DNA of 34,102 nucleotides from Bacteroidota bacterium. Lineage in GTDB: Bacteria; Bacteroidota; Bacteroidia; Bacteroidales; FEN-979. Positions 1 to 7,313 of this stretch are shown here, piece after piece. Below the pieces are notes generated by a model that saw only the letters and a program-made list of their open reading frames with translations, did not search any database and had not been told where the DNA came from. How positions within the stretch are numbered: position 1 is the first letter of the stretch; each line of letters begins with the position of its first letter. Location of the stretch: positions 1-34,102 of the forward strand of contig JAPLDO010000215.1 of NCBI GenBank assembly GCA_026391715.1, read 5' to 3'. Both the position numbers and the translations under genes were made by a program.

Positions 1-58
1 CAGGAACGATAAATTTTTCCCCTGATGGAGAAATGGAATAATTTTGGTCAGTTTTCAT
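1..58 (-). CDS. 5' end of a polysaccharide-operon gene, cut by the window edge
   Basis: An ATG on the minus strand at 58 opens a frame that runs off the left edge after 19 codons (begins MKTDQNYSISPSGEKF). It lies 45 bp downstream of the fcl stop on the same strand, so it is probably the next gene of the same operon. Too little is present to name a product; sugar transferases, chain-length regulators and exporters are common at this position, but nothing visible selects among them. The start could also be an internal codon of something else, though no upstream in-frame coding is evident. Confidence 0.45.
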   Translation of the reverse strand, partial: MKTDQNYSISPSGEKFIVP

Positions 59-103
59 TAAAAATTCGTTTATGTGAGTAATATATGAGTTGCAGGTTTC
101 TGA

Positions 104-1234
104 TTATTGATCTTCAAGATATCTTTTATAAACATTCTCAATGCCGCCTTCAAGTGAATATTTCGGTTTGAAACCAAGTTTCTGTAACCTTGAAACATCG
201 AGTAATTTCCGGTAAGTCCCATCGGGTTTGGTATGGTCATAACTGATTTCACCCTCAAAACCGATAATTTTTTTAATGACCTGAACCAGGTCGGTGATTG
301 TTTGGTCAATGCCGGTACCGATATTCAGGAAGGTTGTGATTTGCGATTTGTCAATATTTATAAGGTCGTCAATGCTCACATCTTCCATCACTTTGGCACA
401 GGCGGATGCCATGTCGTCCACATGCATGAATTCGCGGAAAACTTTGCCGGTTCCCCAGAGGGTTATGGAAGTTGGTAAGTTGGTAAGCTGGGAAGTTGGG
501 AAGTTGGCGAGTTGGGAAGTTGGTAAGTTGGCGAGAATGCCATATTTATTGAGGATGTTGGTTATTTCTTGATCGGTGGAGTTACCATTAATTGATTCAA
601 TGGGGCGTTTGTTAAGATCCTTGCGGATTGTCTGCCAGTCGTTTTTCTCAAGGCAATGCGCCAGATGTACTTTGCGGATTATTGCCGGTAAAACATGAGA
701 GGTTTCGAGGTTGTAGTTATCGTTGGGTCCATAAAGGTTGGTGGGCATAACAGAGATGAAGTTATATCCATACTGACGGGTATAACTTTCGCACATTTTA
801 ATGCCGGCGATTTTGGCAATAGCATAAGGTTCATTTGTTGATTCAAGTAATCCGGTGAGGAGATATTCCTCCTTTAAAGGCTGAGGGGCATTTTTGGGAT
901 AGATGCAGGAACTGCCGAGAAAAAGCAATTTTTTTACGCCGGTTAAATAGCTCTGATGGATGATGTTATTCTGAATCTGCAGATTTTCATAAATAAACTG
1001 CGCCCGGTAAACATTGTTGGCATGGATTCCGCCAACTTTGGCGGCAGCAAGAATTACGTATTCAGGACGTTCTTTTTCAAAGAAATCTTCAACAGCCTGT
1101 TGCCTCGTAAGGTCAAGTTCTTCAAGTGTTCGGAGAACAAAATTCGAAAATCCCTGTCCAATAAGGTTTCTGTGGATTGCAGAACCAACCATTCCCAGAT
1201 GACCGGCGATGTATATTTTGGCGTTTTTTTTCAT
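104..1234 (-). CDS. fcl: GDP-L-fucose synthase
   Basis: Epimerase-reductase that converts GDP-4-keto-6-deoxymannose to GDP-L-fucose with NADPH in the cytoplasm, supplying fucose for surface polysaccharide. The 376-residue product has the Rossmann motif GHLGMVG (residues 11-17), the SSCIYP segment (108-113) and the SDR pair Y137/K141. It follows gmd by 22 bp, the enzyme that makes its substrate. I use the ATG at 1234; a TTG two codons upstream is also in frame. It carries the Bacteroidota-type insertion before the WGTGK segment (IRKDLNKRPIE region), and at residues about 233-256 this is extended by an 8-residue repeat (LPTSQLAN type) encoded by a tandem array of 8-bp units. Family assignment is firm; whether the repeat is tolerated is inference from the intact frame. 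Confidence 0.95.
   Translation of the reverse strand: MKKNAKIYIAGHLGMVGSAIHRNLIGQGFSNFVLRTLEELDLTRQQAVEDFFEKERPEYVILAAAKVGGIHANNVYRAQFIYENLQIQNNIIHQSYLTGVKKLLFLGSSCIYPKNAPQPLKEEYLLTGLLESTNEPYAIAKIAGIKMCESYTRQYGYNFISVMPTNLYGPNDNYNLETSHVLPAIIRKVHLAHCLEKNDWQTIRKDLNKRPIESINGNSTDQEITNILNKYGILANLPTSQLANFPTSQLTNLPTSITLWGTGKVFREFMHVDDMASACAKVMEDVSIDDLINIDKSQITTFLNIGTGIDQTITDLVQVIKKIIGFEGEISYDHTKPDGTYRKLLDVSRLQKLGFKPKYSLEGGIENVYKRYLEDQ
467..538. repeat. Tandem 8-bp array inside fcl
   Basis: Nine consecutive 8-bp units can be read on the plus strand: GGAAGTTG, GTAAGTTG, GTAAGCTG, GGAAGTTG, GGAAGTTG, GCGAGTTG, GGAAGTTG, GTAAGTTG and a decayed last unit. Eight is not a multiple of three, so the array is translated in all three phases, giving a peptide of period eight (three units equal 24 bp equal 8 residues). 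Gain or loss of one unit would shift the fcl frame; gain or loss of three would not. No gene boundary is near it. Confidence 0.95.
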
Positions 1235-1256
1235 GAGCAAATATGCTATTTCTCTG

Positions 1257-2378
1257 TTATTCGAAATAATTCAGCGTGTTAAAACCGTTTTCCCGAAGGA
1301 ATTTTTCTTTTTGCATCAACCGGTAATCGGCTTGTATCATATCTTTGATCAAAGCGTCGAGAGTAAATTCAGGAATCCAGTTTAATTCGGTTCTTGCTTT
1401 GGTCGCATCGCCAATCAGCAGCTCCACCTCAGTGGGTCTGAAATAGCGAGGGTCAACTGAAACCACTTCCTTGTTCACGAGATGAGAGAGGTCATTGTTG
1501 ATGCTCGCGGCAATAATTCCTTTTTCATTGGCGCCTTCGCCGCTAAACTCAACTTGAAGTCCAAGTTCCAGGAAAGCTTTCCTGATGAAATCCCTCACGG
1601 GAGTAGTAACTCCTGTTGCGATAACGAAATCATCGGGTTTATGATGCTGGAGAATTAACCACATTGCCTTAATATAATCCTTTGCATGTCCCCAGTCGCG
1701 TTGCGATGATAAATTGCCCATGTAAAGCTTGTCCTGCAATCCCACAGCGATACGCGCAACGGCTCTTGTGATTTTTCGGGTGACAAAAGTTTCGCCTCTG
1801 ATGGGAGATTCGTGGTTGAAAAGTATTCCATTGCTTGCAAAAAGATTATAGGCTTCGCGGTAATTAACCGTAATCCAGTAGGCATAGAGTTTGGCTACTG
1901 CATAAGGACTTCGGGGATAGAACGGAGTTTTCTCGCTCTGGGGAATTTCCTGAACCTTACCATACAATTCGGATGTGGAAGCCTGATATATTCTGGTTTT
2001 TTCACCCAGACCAAGCAACCTGATGGCTTCAAGAATCCGTAATGTTCCGGTGCCATCGGCATTGGCTGTATATTCGGGAGTGTCGAAACTCACCATTACA
2101 TGGCTCATGGCAGCCAGGTTATAGATTTCATCCGGCTGGGTTTCCTGAATAATCCGGGTGATGTTGAGTGAATCGGTGAGATCGCCGTAATGCAAAAACA
2201 GGTTTTGGTTTTGTGTGTGCGGATCCTGGTATAGATGGTCAATACGGTCGGTGTTAAAAAGAGAGCTTCTTCTCTTTATTCCATGAACCATATATCCTTT
2301 CTTCAAAAGAAATTCTGCAAGATAGGCGCCATCCTGACCGGTGATACCGGTGATCAGAGCAGTTTTTGGGTTTGTCAT
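1257..2378 (-). CDS. gmd: GDP-mannose 4,6-dehydratase
   Basis: Converts GDP-D-mannose to GDP-4-keto-6-deoxy-D-mannose, the first committed step to GDP-L-fucose and GDP-rhamnose-type sugars. The 373-residue protein has the NAD(P) motif TGITGQDG (G11, G14, G17), the STSELYG segment with the catalytic T135 and E137, and Y159/K163 of the SDR triad, matching the spacing of E. coli Gmd. Length is normal for the family. It lies directly upstream of fcl (22 bp) and 18 bp downstream of the winged-helix gene on the same strand, consistent with one transcript. The start is the ATG at 2378. Confidence 0.97.
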   Translation of the reverse strand: MTNPKTALITGITGQDGAYLAEFLLKKGYMVHGIKRRSSLFNTDRIDHLYQDPHTQNQNLFLHYGDLTDSLNITRIIQETQPDEIYNLAAMSHVMVSFDTPEYTANADGTGTLRILEAIRLLGLGEKTRIYQASTSELYGKVQEIPQSEKTPFYPRSPYAVAKLYAYWITVNYREAYNLFASNGILFNHESPIRGETFVTRKITRAVARIAVGLQDKLYMGNLSSQRDWGHAKDYIKAMWLILQHHKPDDFVIATGVTTPVRDFIRKAFLELGLQVEFSGEGANEKGIIAASINNDLSHLVNKEVVSVDPRYFRPTEVELLIGDATKARTELNWIPEFTLDALIKDMIQADYRLMQKEKFLRENGFNTLNYFE

Positions 2379-2396
2379 ACGAAGTTTTTTTGTTGT

Positions 2397-2945
2397 TCAG
2401 GGTGTTGTTTCACTCGGTTGGTTTTTCCATATCAATAATGACTGAGGGTTGTTTTTAATAAAAGGATATTCTTCATCAGGGGGCAGTATTTTGGCTACGA
2501 GATCGCGTTTTATCAACATTGCCGATTTATTTGTCAGCGCAGTGAGGTAATCAAGATCAACATTTTCACCAAAGATAATTAACTCAAAAGGAGACAGGAT
2601 CATTTTCGCATTTACCAAACCTATCAGGTATGCAGATTTGATGTCGCCCATATTTTTTACCACTTTGTCAACAATAGTATCAATCCCTGTGTGTTTGCGC
2701 ATAATACTGCTGATATCGTTGAACAACGGGTGATTTTGATTAGCGCCGAACATTTTTTTATTCTTGTCTTCCCAGCTAACTAAAAGTCCGGCTGCCTCGA
2801 ACCTGTTTAGTTCAATTCTTATTGCGTTGGTTGACTCTCCGAAGTCTTCTTCGAGTCCACGAAGATATGAACTGGCTTCAGGATTAAGAAAGAACCGTAA
2901 AAGCAGGTTCATTCGGGTTTTATTTTTAATCAGCGTATCTAACAC
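2397..2945 (-). CDS. Winged-helix regulator with degenerate nucleotidyltransferase-like domain
   Basis: An 182-residue protein opening MLDTLIKNKTRMNLLLRFF, a typical start for ArsR-like winged-helix proteins that sit next to UpxY homologues in Bacteroidota polysaccharide loci. Residues about 5-65 form the predicted winged helix (the SYLRGLEEDFGESTNAIR segment would hold the recognition helix). The rest resembles the nucleotidyltransferase-like half seen in this group, but lacks the usual GSxxxG and DxD catalytic residues, so it is unlikely to be an active transferase. The frame begins at GTG 2945, with an in-frame TAA three codons upstream; the first ATG is twelve codons in and would remove conserved sequence. 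It probably regulates the operon, but its ligand and target are unknown. Confidence 0.75.
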   Translation of the reverse strand: MLDTLIKNKTRMNLLLRFFLNPEASSYLRGLEEDFGESTNAIRIELNRFEAAGLLVSWEDKNKKMFGANQNHPLFNDISSIMRKHTGIDTIVDKVVKNMGDIKSAYLIGLVNAKMILSPFELIIFGENVDLDYLTALTNKSAMLIKRDLVAKILPPDEEYPFIKNNPQSLLIWKNQPSETTP

Positions 2946-3048
2946 AGAGCATTAATTAATCTGATGAATGGTTAATAGCGTAGCTTCGCCCTTTGGGTCA
3001 CAGTACCTTTAATTTTAAGTTGCTTATTATCAAATCTAAACATACAAA

Positions 3049-3618
3049 TTATGGTTCTATATCGAGCAATAGCGGCGATATAGAAACCGTCAGAACCTGG
3101 TTCAGGTGATCAATGCGAATGATCACTTTTTGCTTTCGGGCAATGGAGATAAGTTCGCCGCAAACGCCGATTAGCGGTCCGGAATTGATCATCACTTTAA
3201 CCCCTGGTTTGAAGGTATCGGGCAAACAATCAACCTCAATCTTCGCTCCGGTTATTACTTTAAGGGTATTAATCTGACGCTCCGGAATTGTCGCCGGTTT
3301 TCCCGAAAACCAAATATACCTTACCGCTCCATGTGTGTTAAGAACTTCGTAATAATCTTTAAAATTGACCTTGACGAAGCAGTAAGACCTGATCATCGGT
3401 TCTTCAACGAGTTTTTTCCTGTCGCTCCATTGGTGCAAAACCTTTCGCATCGGAACAAAAGCCTCAATCTCCTTTTCAAGCAGAAGTTCCATCAACTTTT
3501 TTTCGTGACGTGAGCGGGTATAAACGGCATACCACGAAAATTCATCAGTTACGATTAGCGGCAATGGTCTAAGAATAATGTTAACGGGAGCTATTATTTT
3601 ATTTTTCTGATTATCCAA
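3049..3618 (-). CDS. UpxY-type NusG-like transcription antiterminator
   Basis: A specialised NusG paralogue. Such proteins (UpxY in Bacteroides, LoaP/RfaH elsewhere) bind RNA polymerase early in one long operon and help it read through pause and termination sites. The 189-residue product has an NGN domain from FSWYAVYTRSRHEKK (about 28 onward) with the family's R-x-Y-x-F-V segment (MIRSYCFVKV), and a C-terminal KOW-like region (PLIGVCGELISI). It is the first gene of the minus-strand polysaccharide operon, exactly where UpxY proteins act. The likely start is TTG 3618; no ATG lies between it and the NGN domain. The leader after the promoter is about 70 nt, long enough for an early loading site, but I could not identify one. 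Confidence 0.85.
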   Translation of the reverse strand: MDNQKNKIIAPVNIILRPLPLIVTDEFSWYAVYTRSRHEKKLMELLLEKEIEAFVPMRKVLHQWSDRKKLVEEPMIRSYCFVKVNFKDYYEVLNTHGAVRYIWFSGKPATIPERQINTLKVITGAKIEVDCLPDTFKPGVKVMINSGPLIGVCGELISIARKQKVIIRIDHLNQVLTVSISPLLLDIEP

Positions 3619-3679
3619 ATGAGAGACGGCGAGAAGGTTAACAAAATAATCATTCAGTAAAATTGGGATTAACCAAAAT

Positions 3680-3702
3680 TTTGAGTAGCAAATATACTCA
3701 AA
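3680..3702 (-). promoter_or_regulatory. Promoter of the polysaccharide operon with an overlapping dyad
   Basis: On the minus strand TATATTTG (3696-3689) matches the Bacteroidota -7 box TAnnTTTG, about 71 bp before the upxY start. It lies within a perfect inverted repeat with 8-bp arms, TTTGAGTA (3680-3687) and TACTCAAA (3695-3702), separated by 7 bp. A dyad over the -7 box is a plausible operator. I see no clear TTTG -33 box. The arms are much shorter than the inverted repeats of Bacteroides phase-variable promoters, so invertibility is unlikely. Confidence 0.6.
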
Positions 3703-3740
3703 TTATTTATTTTGGACAGTAGGATATATTTTTTTCGGGT

Positions 3741-3772
3741 TTTGCTTATTAACCACAACTACCGTATATTTG
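3741..3772 (+). promoter_or_regulatory. Promoter for the carboxyltransferase gene
   Basis: TTTG at 3741-3744 and TATATTTG at 3765-3772 are separated by 20 bp, a good fit to the Bacteroidota -33/-7 consensus (TTTG and TAnnTTTG). The -7 box ends 24 bp before the ATG at 3797. Confidence 0.7.
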
Positions 3773-3796
3773 CACTCCTTGTAAAAACCCCGTAAA

Positions 3797-5344
3797 ATGA
3801 GTTTAAGAGCAAAAACAACTGAATTAAAAAGGCGGATGCAGGAAGCCTTTAAAGGAGGCGGTGAACAAGCCCTTGAAAAGCAGAAAGCATCAGGAAAAAT
3901 GACTGCCCGCGAACGGATTCTTGCTTTGCTTGACCCAAGCTCATTTCATGAGTACGACCTGTTTGTTAAACATGCAGGGCAGGATTTCGACATGGATAAA
4001 AAATACCTTCCCGGCGATGGGGTTATAACCGGAACAGGTTCGATAAATGGCTGGCCTATCTGTATTTTTGCGCAGGATTTTACTGTTGCCGGAGGTTCTC
4101 TCGGGCTTATGCATGCCCGTAAAATAACCAAGATCATGGATCATGCCATGAAGATGAAAGTTCCCCTTATCGGCATAAACGATTCCGGCGGAGCGCGTAT
4201 TCAGGAGGGTGTGAACTCATTGGCTGGCTATGGCGAAATATTTTACCGCAACACTCAGGCTTCTGGGGTAATTCCACAAATTTCTGTCATTCTTGGTCCT
4301 TGTGCGGGAGGCGCTGTTTACAGTCCCGCGCTTACCGATTTTGTGTTTGTAGTTGATAAGATTTCCAAAATGTTTATCACCGGTCCTGAAGTGATAAAAA
4401 CCGTTCTCGGCGAAGAAATTTCAATGGAAGATCTTGGCGGCGCCAGAGTTCATGCCGAGATAACCGGAAATGCCCATTTTTTTGCAGAAAGCGAAATGGA
4501 ATGTTTTGAACAGATTAAGCAACTGGTTAGTTTCATTCCCTGGAACAATGAAAAAAAAGCGGAAATATTTCCCAAAAAGGCGCCAAAAACCCGGCAGTTT
4601 AAGCTCGACCATGTCTTTCCTACAAATCCGAGGCAACCTTATGACGTCAGGGATGTAATTAGGGCAATTGGCGACGACAGCGATTTTCTGGAAGTTCAGC
4701 AACTATGGGCTGCAAACATCGTAATTGGTTTTGGACGAATGGATGGACAAACGGTTGGCTTTGTCGCAAATCAACCAATGGTTCTTGCCGGAGTGCTCGA
4801 TTGTGATTCAAGCGATAAAGCAGCTCGCTTTATTAGGTATTGCGACGCATTTAATGTTCCGCTGATAACGCTTGTCGACCTGCCCGGTTATCTGCCCGGC
4901 GTTGACCAGGAACATGCCGGCGTTATCAGGCATGGCGCAAAGGTGCTGTATGCTTACAGTGAAGCCAGCGTGCCGAAAATTACAGTGATATTACGTAAAG
5001 CCTACGGCGGCGGATACATTGCAATGTGCTCAAACCATCTTCACGCCGATTTTGTTTTCGCATGGCCAACCGCCGAAATTGCCGTAATGGGACCCGAAGG
5101 CGCCGCCAATATAATTTTCCGGGCGGAAATTAAAGCCAGCGACAATCCCGAAGAAACACGAAAACGATTGATTGAGGAGTATCGCCAGAAATTTGCCAAC
5201 CCTTATGTCGCCGCAGCCTACGGGTATGTTGATGCAGTTATTGAACCCAATGAAACAAGGAACTATCTGGCGCACGCACTTACTCTTTCTCAGGGAAAAC
5301 GGGAAATTACCCCAACTAAAAAACACGGGGTACCGCCATTTTAA
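3797..5344 (+). CDS. Acyl-CoA carboxylase / methylmalonyl-CoA decarboxylase carboxyltransferase subunit
   Basis: Carboxyltransferase of the propionyl-CoA carboxylase beta / MmdA family, moving a carboxyl group between biotin and an acyl-CoA (propionyl-CoA/methylmalonyl-CoA is usual). The 515-residue length is normal. The N-terminal half has GARIQEGV (near 131) and GPCAGGAVYSPALTDF (near 166), which build the CoA oxyanion site; the C-terminal half has GYLPGVDQE (near 364) and the YGGGYIAM segment (near 402). A biotin carrier gene follows after 44 bp. No biotin carboxylase, sodium-pump beta subunit or small gamma subunit is adjacent, so sequence alone does not say whether it works as a carboxylase or a decarboxylase. 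The start ATG has a good promoter upstream. Confidence 0.9.
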   Translation: MSLRAKTTELKRRMQEAFKGGGEQALEKQKASGKMTARERILALLDPSSFHEYDLFVKHAGQDFDMDKKYLPGDGVITGTGSINGWPICIFAQDFTVAGGSLGLMHARKITKIMDHAMKMKVPLIGINDSGGARIQEGVNSLAGYGEIFYRNTQASGVIPQISVILGPCAGGAVYSPALTDFVFVVDKISKMFITGPEVIKTVLGEEISMEDLGGARVHAEITGNAHFFAESEMECFEQIKQLVSFIPWNNEKKAEIFPKKAPKTRQFKLDHVFPTNPRQPYDVRDVIRAIGDDSDFLEVQQLWAANIVIGFGRMDGQTVGFVANQPMVLAGVLDCDSSDKAARFIRYCDAFNVPLITLVDLPGYLPGVDQEHAGVIRHGAKVLYAYSEASVPKITVILRKAYGGGYIAMCSNHLHADFVFAWPTAEIAVMGPEGAANIIFRAEIKASDNPEETRKRLIEEYRQKFANPYVAAAYGYVDAVIEPNETRNYLAHALTLSQGKREITPTKKHGVPPF

Positions 5345-5388
5345 CAAATGAAATCCTTTCTATGAGGGTTGAAATTTAACAATGAATT

Positions 5389-5706
5389 ATGGACGATAAT
5401 TTAGAGTTTGTTGACTTCAAGTACGAGGAAATTTCTTACAGAACTACCGTAACCAGAAAATTCGCCTCCCGTAAACCATACATTCCTCCCGATCCAAAGA
5501 AGATAATTGCCTTTATTCCGGGTACAATTCTCAAGGTCAATGTTAAAGATGGCGCCAAGGTTAAAAAGGGAGATACTTTGCTTATTCTCCAGGCAATGAA
5601 GATGGATAATCATCTCCTTTCGAGCCAGAACGGGGTTGTGAAAAAGGTGTTCGTGAAATCTGGCGAAGTGGTTCCCAAAAACCATTTGCTTATTCAACTG
5701 AAATAG
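5389..5706 (+). CDS. Biotin carboxyl carrier protein (biotinyl domain)
   Basis: A 105-residue biotin acceptor. The C-terminal 70 residues form the biotinyl/lipoyl fold, with the biotinylation motif AMKM (lysine 71) in LLILQAMKMDNHL and the surrounding GTILKVNVKDGAKVKKGD hairpin. The first 35 residues (VDFKYEEISYRTTVTRKF) form a short linker without the long Ala/Pro-rich stretch of many decarboxylase carriers. It follows the carboxyltransferase by 44 bp on the same strand, so it probably carries carboxybiotin for that enzyme. The residue before AMKM is Q rather than the common E. Its stop is only 3 bp from the stop of the convergent engB gene, with no terminator hairpin between. Confidence 0.9.
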   Translation: MDDNLEFVDFKYEEISYRTTVTRKFASRKPYIPPDPKKIIAFIPGTILKVNVKDGAKVKKGDTLLILQAMKMDNHLLSSQNGVVKKVFVKSGEVVPKNHLLIQLK

Positions 5707-5709
5707 ATT

Positions 5710-6333
5710 TCATCTTATTTCCAGAAGCGCAGTTCCAATAGTTTCTAATACTTCCTCCCGTCCTATACCTTTTGTTGCAGATGTCTGAATGATCATGGGT
5801 AGTTCCGACCATTCTTTTGATAGCTCCAGATTGTAAGCAGCCATATTTTCTGCAAGTATTTTTTTTGAGGGTTTATCAGTCTTGGTAAAGACGATTACAA
5901 ATCCTATTTCATTATCGCCCAGCCATTTTATAAATTCAAGGTCAATTTTCTGCGGCGAAAGCCTGGAATCTATCAATAAAAAAGTCAGAGCAAGATTTTC
6001 CCTCTTCTGCAAATAGCCTTTAATTATTCCCTCAAATTTTTCCCTTTCGGTTTTGGGGAGTTTAGCAAAACCAAAGCCGGGCAAATCAACGAGAAACCAA
6101 TTTCCATCGCCGCCGTTTTTAAGCCCTGAAAGTACCTTAAAATGGTTGATACATCTTGTTTTTCCAGGGGTTCCTGAAACTTTGGCAATACCTTTACGGG
6201 CTGCCAGCATATTTATCAACGACGACTTTCCAACGTTCGATCTGCCGATAAAAGCAAATTCGGGGATATCGCCTTCGGGACAAAATTTCAGCGACGGGCT
6301 GCTCGAAAGAAATTCAATGCTATCTATTTTCAA
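5710..6333 (-). CDS. engB: Ribosome biogenesis GTP-binding protein EngB/YsxC
   Basis: GTPase of the TrmE-Era-EngA-EngB-Septin group that assists large-subunit assembly. The 207-residue protein shows the P-loop GRSNVGKSS (residues 30-38), the G2 threonine region (SGTPGKTRCINHF), the G3 motif DLPGFGFAK and the G4 motif TKTDK. The start is TTG at 6333 (MKIDSIEFLSSS), which aligns with the usual MxIxxAEF start of the family; no ATG exists before the P-loop. It overlaps the end of the upstream acyltransferase gene by 14 bp, so translational coupling is likely. Confidence 0.95.
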   Translation of the reverse strand: MKIDSIEFLSSSPSLKFCPEGDIPEFAFIGRSNVGKSSLINMLAARKGIAKVSGTPGKTRCINHFKVLSGLKNGGDGNWFLVDLPGFGFAKLPKTEREKFEGIIKGYLQKRENLALTFLLIDSRLSPQKIDLEFIKWLGDNEIGFVIVFTKTDKPSKKILAENMAAYNLELSKEWSELPMIIQTSATKGIGREEVLETIGTALLEIR

Positions 6334-7210
6334 TGGTAAGGTTTGTTGATTTATAATCTGTTCCGAGGCGGTAAACTATTTGTTTAACCCATTCAGCCCA
6401 CTGTTTTTCAGTTTTTGAACTATCGAACTGAGAAAATGGAATCGGTTCTCCCACTACAATGGTAATTGTTTTATTTAATTGTTTAATCATTTCATCCACG
6501 AGGTACAGCATTTCAATATTTGCCGTAATGCCGAGCCTTTTGCGCCACACAGAAAGGTTGTAAAACCATTCTGAATTTCGCCCATCAACAAAAACAGGGA
6601 TAATATCGCGCTGATATTTTTTCGCCTTCTTTATAAAAGTATTTTTCCATTCCAGGTCAATGATGTCATTTTTGCCGTTAATTCGCTGTTTCCGGGAAAC
6701 AAGTCCTGCCGGGAAGTAGAGAATCAGCTTATCCGAGGCAAATGTTTCATCAATGAGTTTCGCATTCTCCTTGTTTCTACCGTGTTTATTGATTGGAATA
6801 AACAGCGGACGAAGTCCGGGCACGTTCATAAGCAGATCGTTTACCGGAAAAACAATATCGGGTCTTATCCTGCCCAAAGCATGCATTAGAGCCATACCGT
6901 CAATTCCGCCCAGCGGATGATTTGCCGCAACGATAAACCTGCCGTTTGCGGGAATTTCCTGATTTTTATTATTACCTACAATGGTAACATTTACTCCGAA
7001 TTCTTTCAGAATGGCTTCGACAAAAGGAAGCCCGACTTTATCGCGGTTCCGGTAAATATAGCCATTTATGGCATCCTGGTGGGTAATTCGCTTCAGGTAC
7101 GAAATAATGAACCGGGGGATAAAGCGAAGAGCGTGCGGATTTTTTGAAGCAAAAACCGCTTCAATATCAATAAGGCGTTCCGGGACGGAAACTGTTTCAT
7201 TCTCAACCAT
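6320..7210 (-). CDS. PlsC-family O-acyltransferase, likely aminolipid synthesis (OlsA/GlsA-like)
   Basis: A 296-residue lysophospholipid acyltransferase-family protein. The acceptor motif is NHPLGGIDG, i.e. H-x5-D instead of the classical H-x4-D, a form I associate with the OlsA/GlsA-like acyltransferases of Bacteroidota. The second block YFPAGLVSRK corresponds to the FPEGxRS-like motif. It diverges from a GNAT N-acyltransferase gene 103 bp away. In Bacteroides thetaiotaomicron a comparable pair (GlsB, GlsA) makes N-acyl then O-acyl glycine lipids, so I infer that this enzyme adds the second acyl chain. The substrate (glycine, ornithine, serine or lysophospholipid) cannot be read from sequence. 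Confidence 0.8.
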   Translation of the reverse strand: MVENETVSVPERLIDIEAVFASKNPHALRFIPRFIISYLKRITHQDAINGYIYRNRDKVGLPFVEAILKEFGVNVTIVGNNKNQEIPANGRFIVAANHPLGGIDGMALMHALGRIRPDIVFPVNDLLMNVPGLRPLFIPINKHGRNKENAKLIDETFASDKLILYFPAGLVSRKQRINGKNDIIDLEWKNTFIKKAKKYQRDIIPVFVDGRNSEWFYNLSVWRKRLGITANIEMLYLVDEMIKQLNKTITIVVGEPIPFSQFDSSKTEKQWAEWVKQIVYRLGTDYKSTNLTIENR

Positions 7211-7214
7211 GATG

Positions 7215-7222
7215 CAAAATTA
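7215..7222 (-). promoter_or_regulatory. Possible promoter of the O-acyltransferase gene
   Basis: TAATTTTG on the minus strand matches the Bacteroidota -7 box and ends only 5 bp before the ATG at 7210. If used, the transcript would be leaderless or nearly so. No convincing -33 box is seen, so this is tentative. Confidence 0.35.
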
Positions 7223-7258
7223 GAAAAATGTAGGGAACATCGGAGGTTGGAACAATAA

Positions 7259-7290
7259 TTGTAAATATCATAAGTTTCATTTTATCTTTG
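7259..7290 (+). promoter_or_regulatory. Promoter of the GNAT N-acyltransferase gene
   Basis: TATCTTTG at 7283-7290 matches the Bacteroidota -7 box, with TTG at 7259-7261 as a possible -33 element 21 bp upstream. The ATG at 7314 lies 23 bp downstream. Confidence 0.6.
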
Positions 7291-7313
7291 TAAAATAAAT
7301 CAAGATCAGCCGA

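Noticed and set aside
233-572. Plus-strand frames opposite fcl
   Set aside because: They have no recognisable protein features and mirror the codon pattern of fcl, including its repeat; antisense shadows.
3680-3702. Invertible (phase-variable) promoter of the polysaccharide operon
   Set aside because: The arms are only 8 bp and lie 7 bp apart within the -7 region itself; Bacteroides invertible promoters have longer arms that flank the whole promoter. No invertase gene is nearby.
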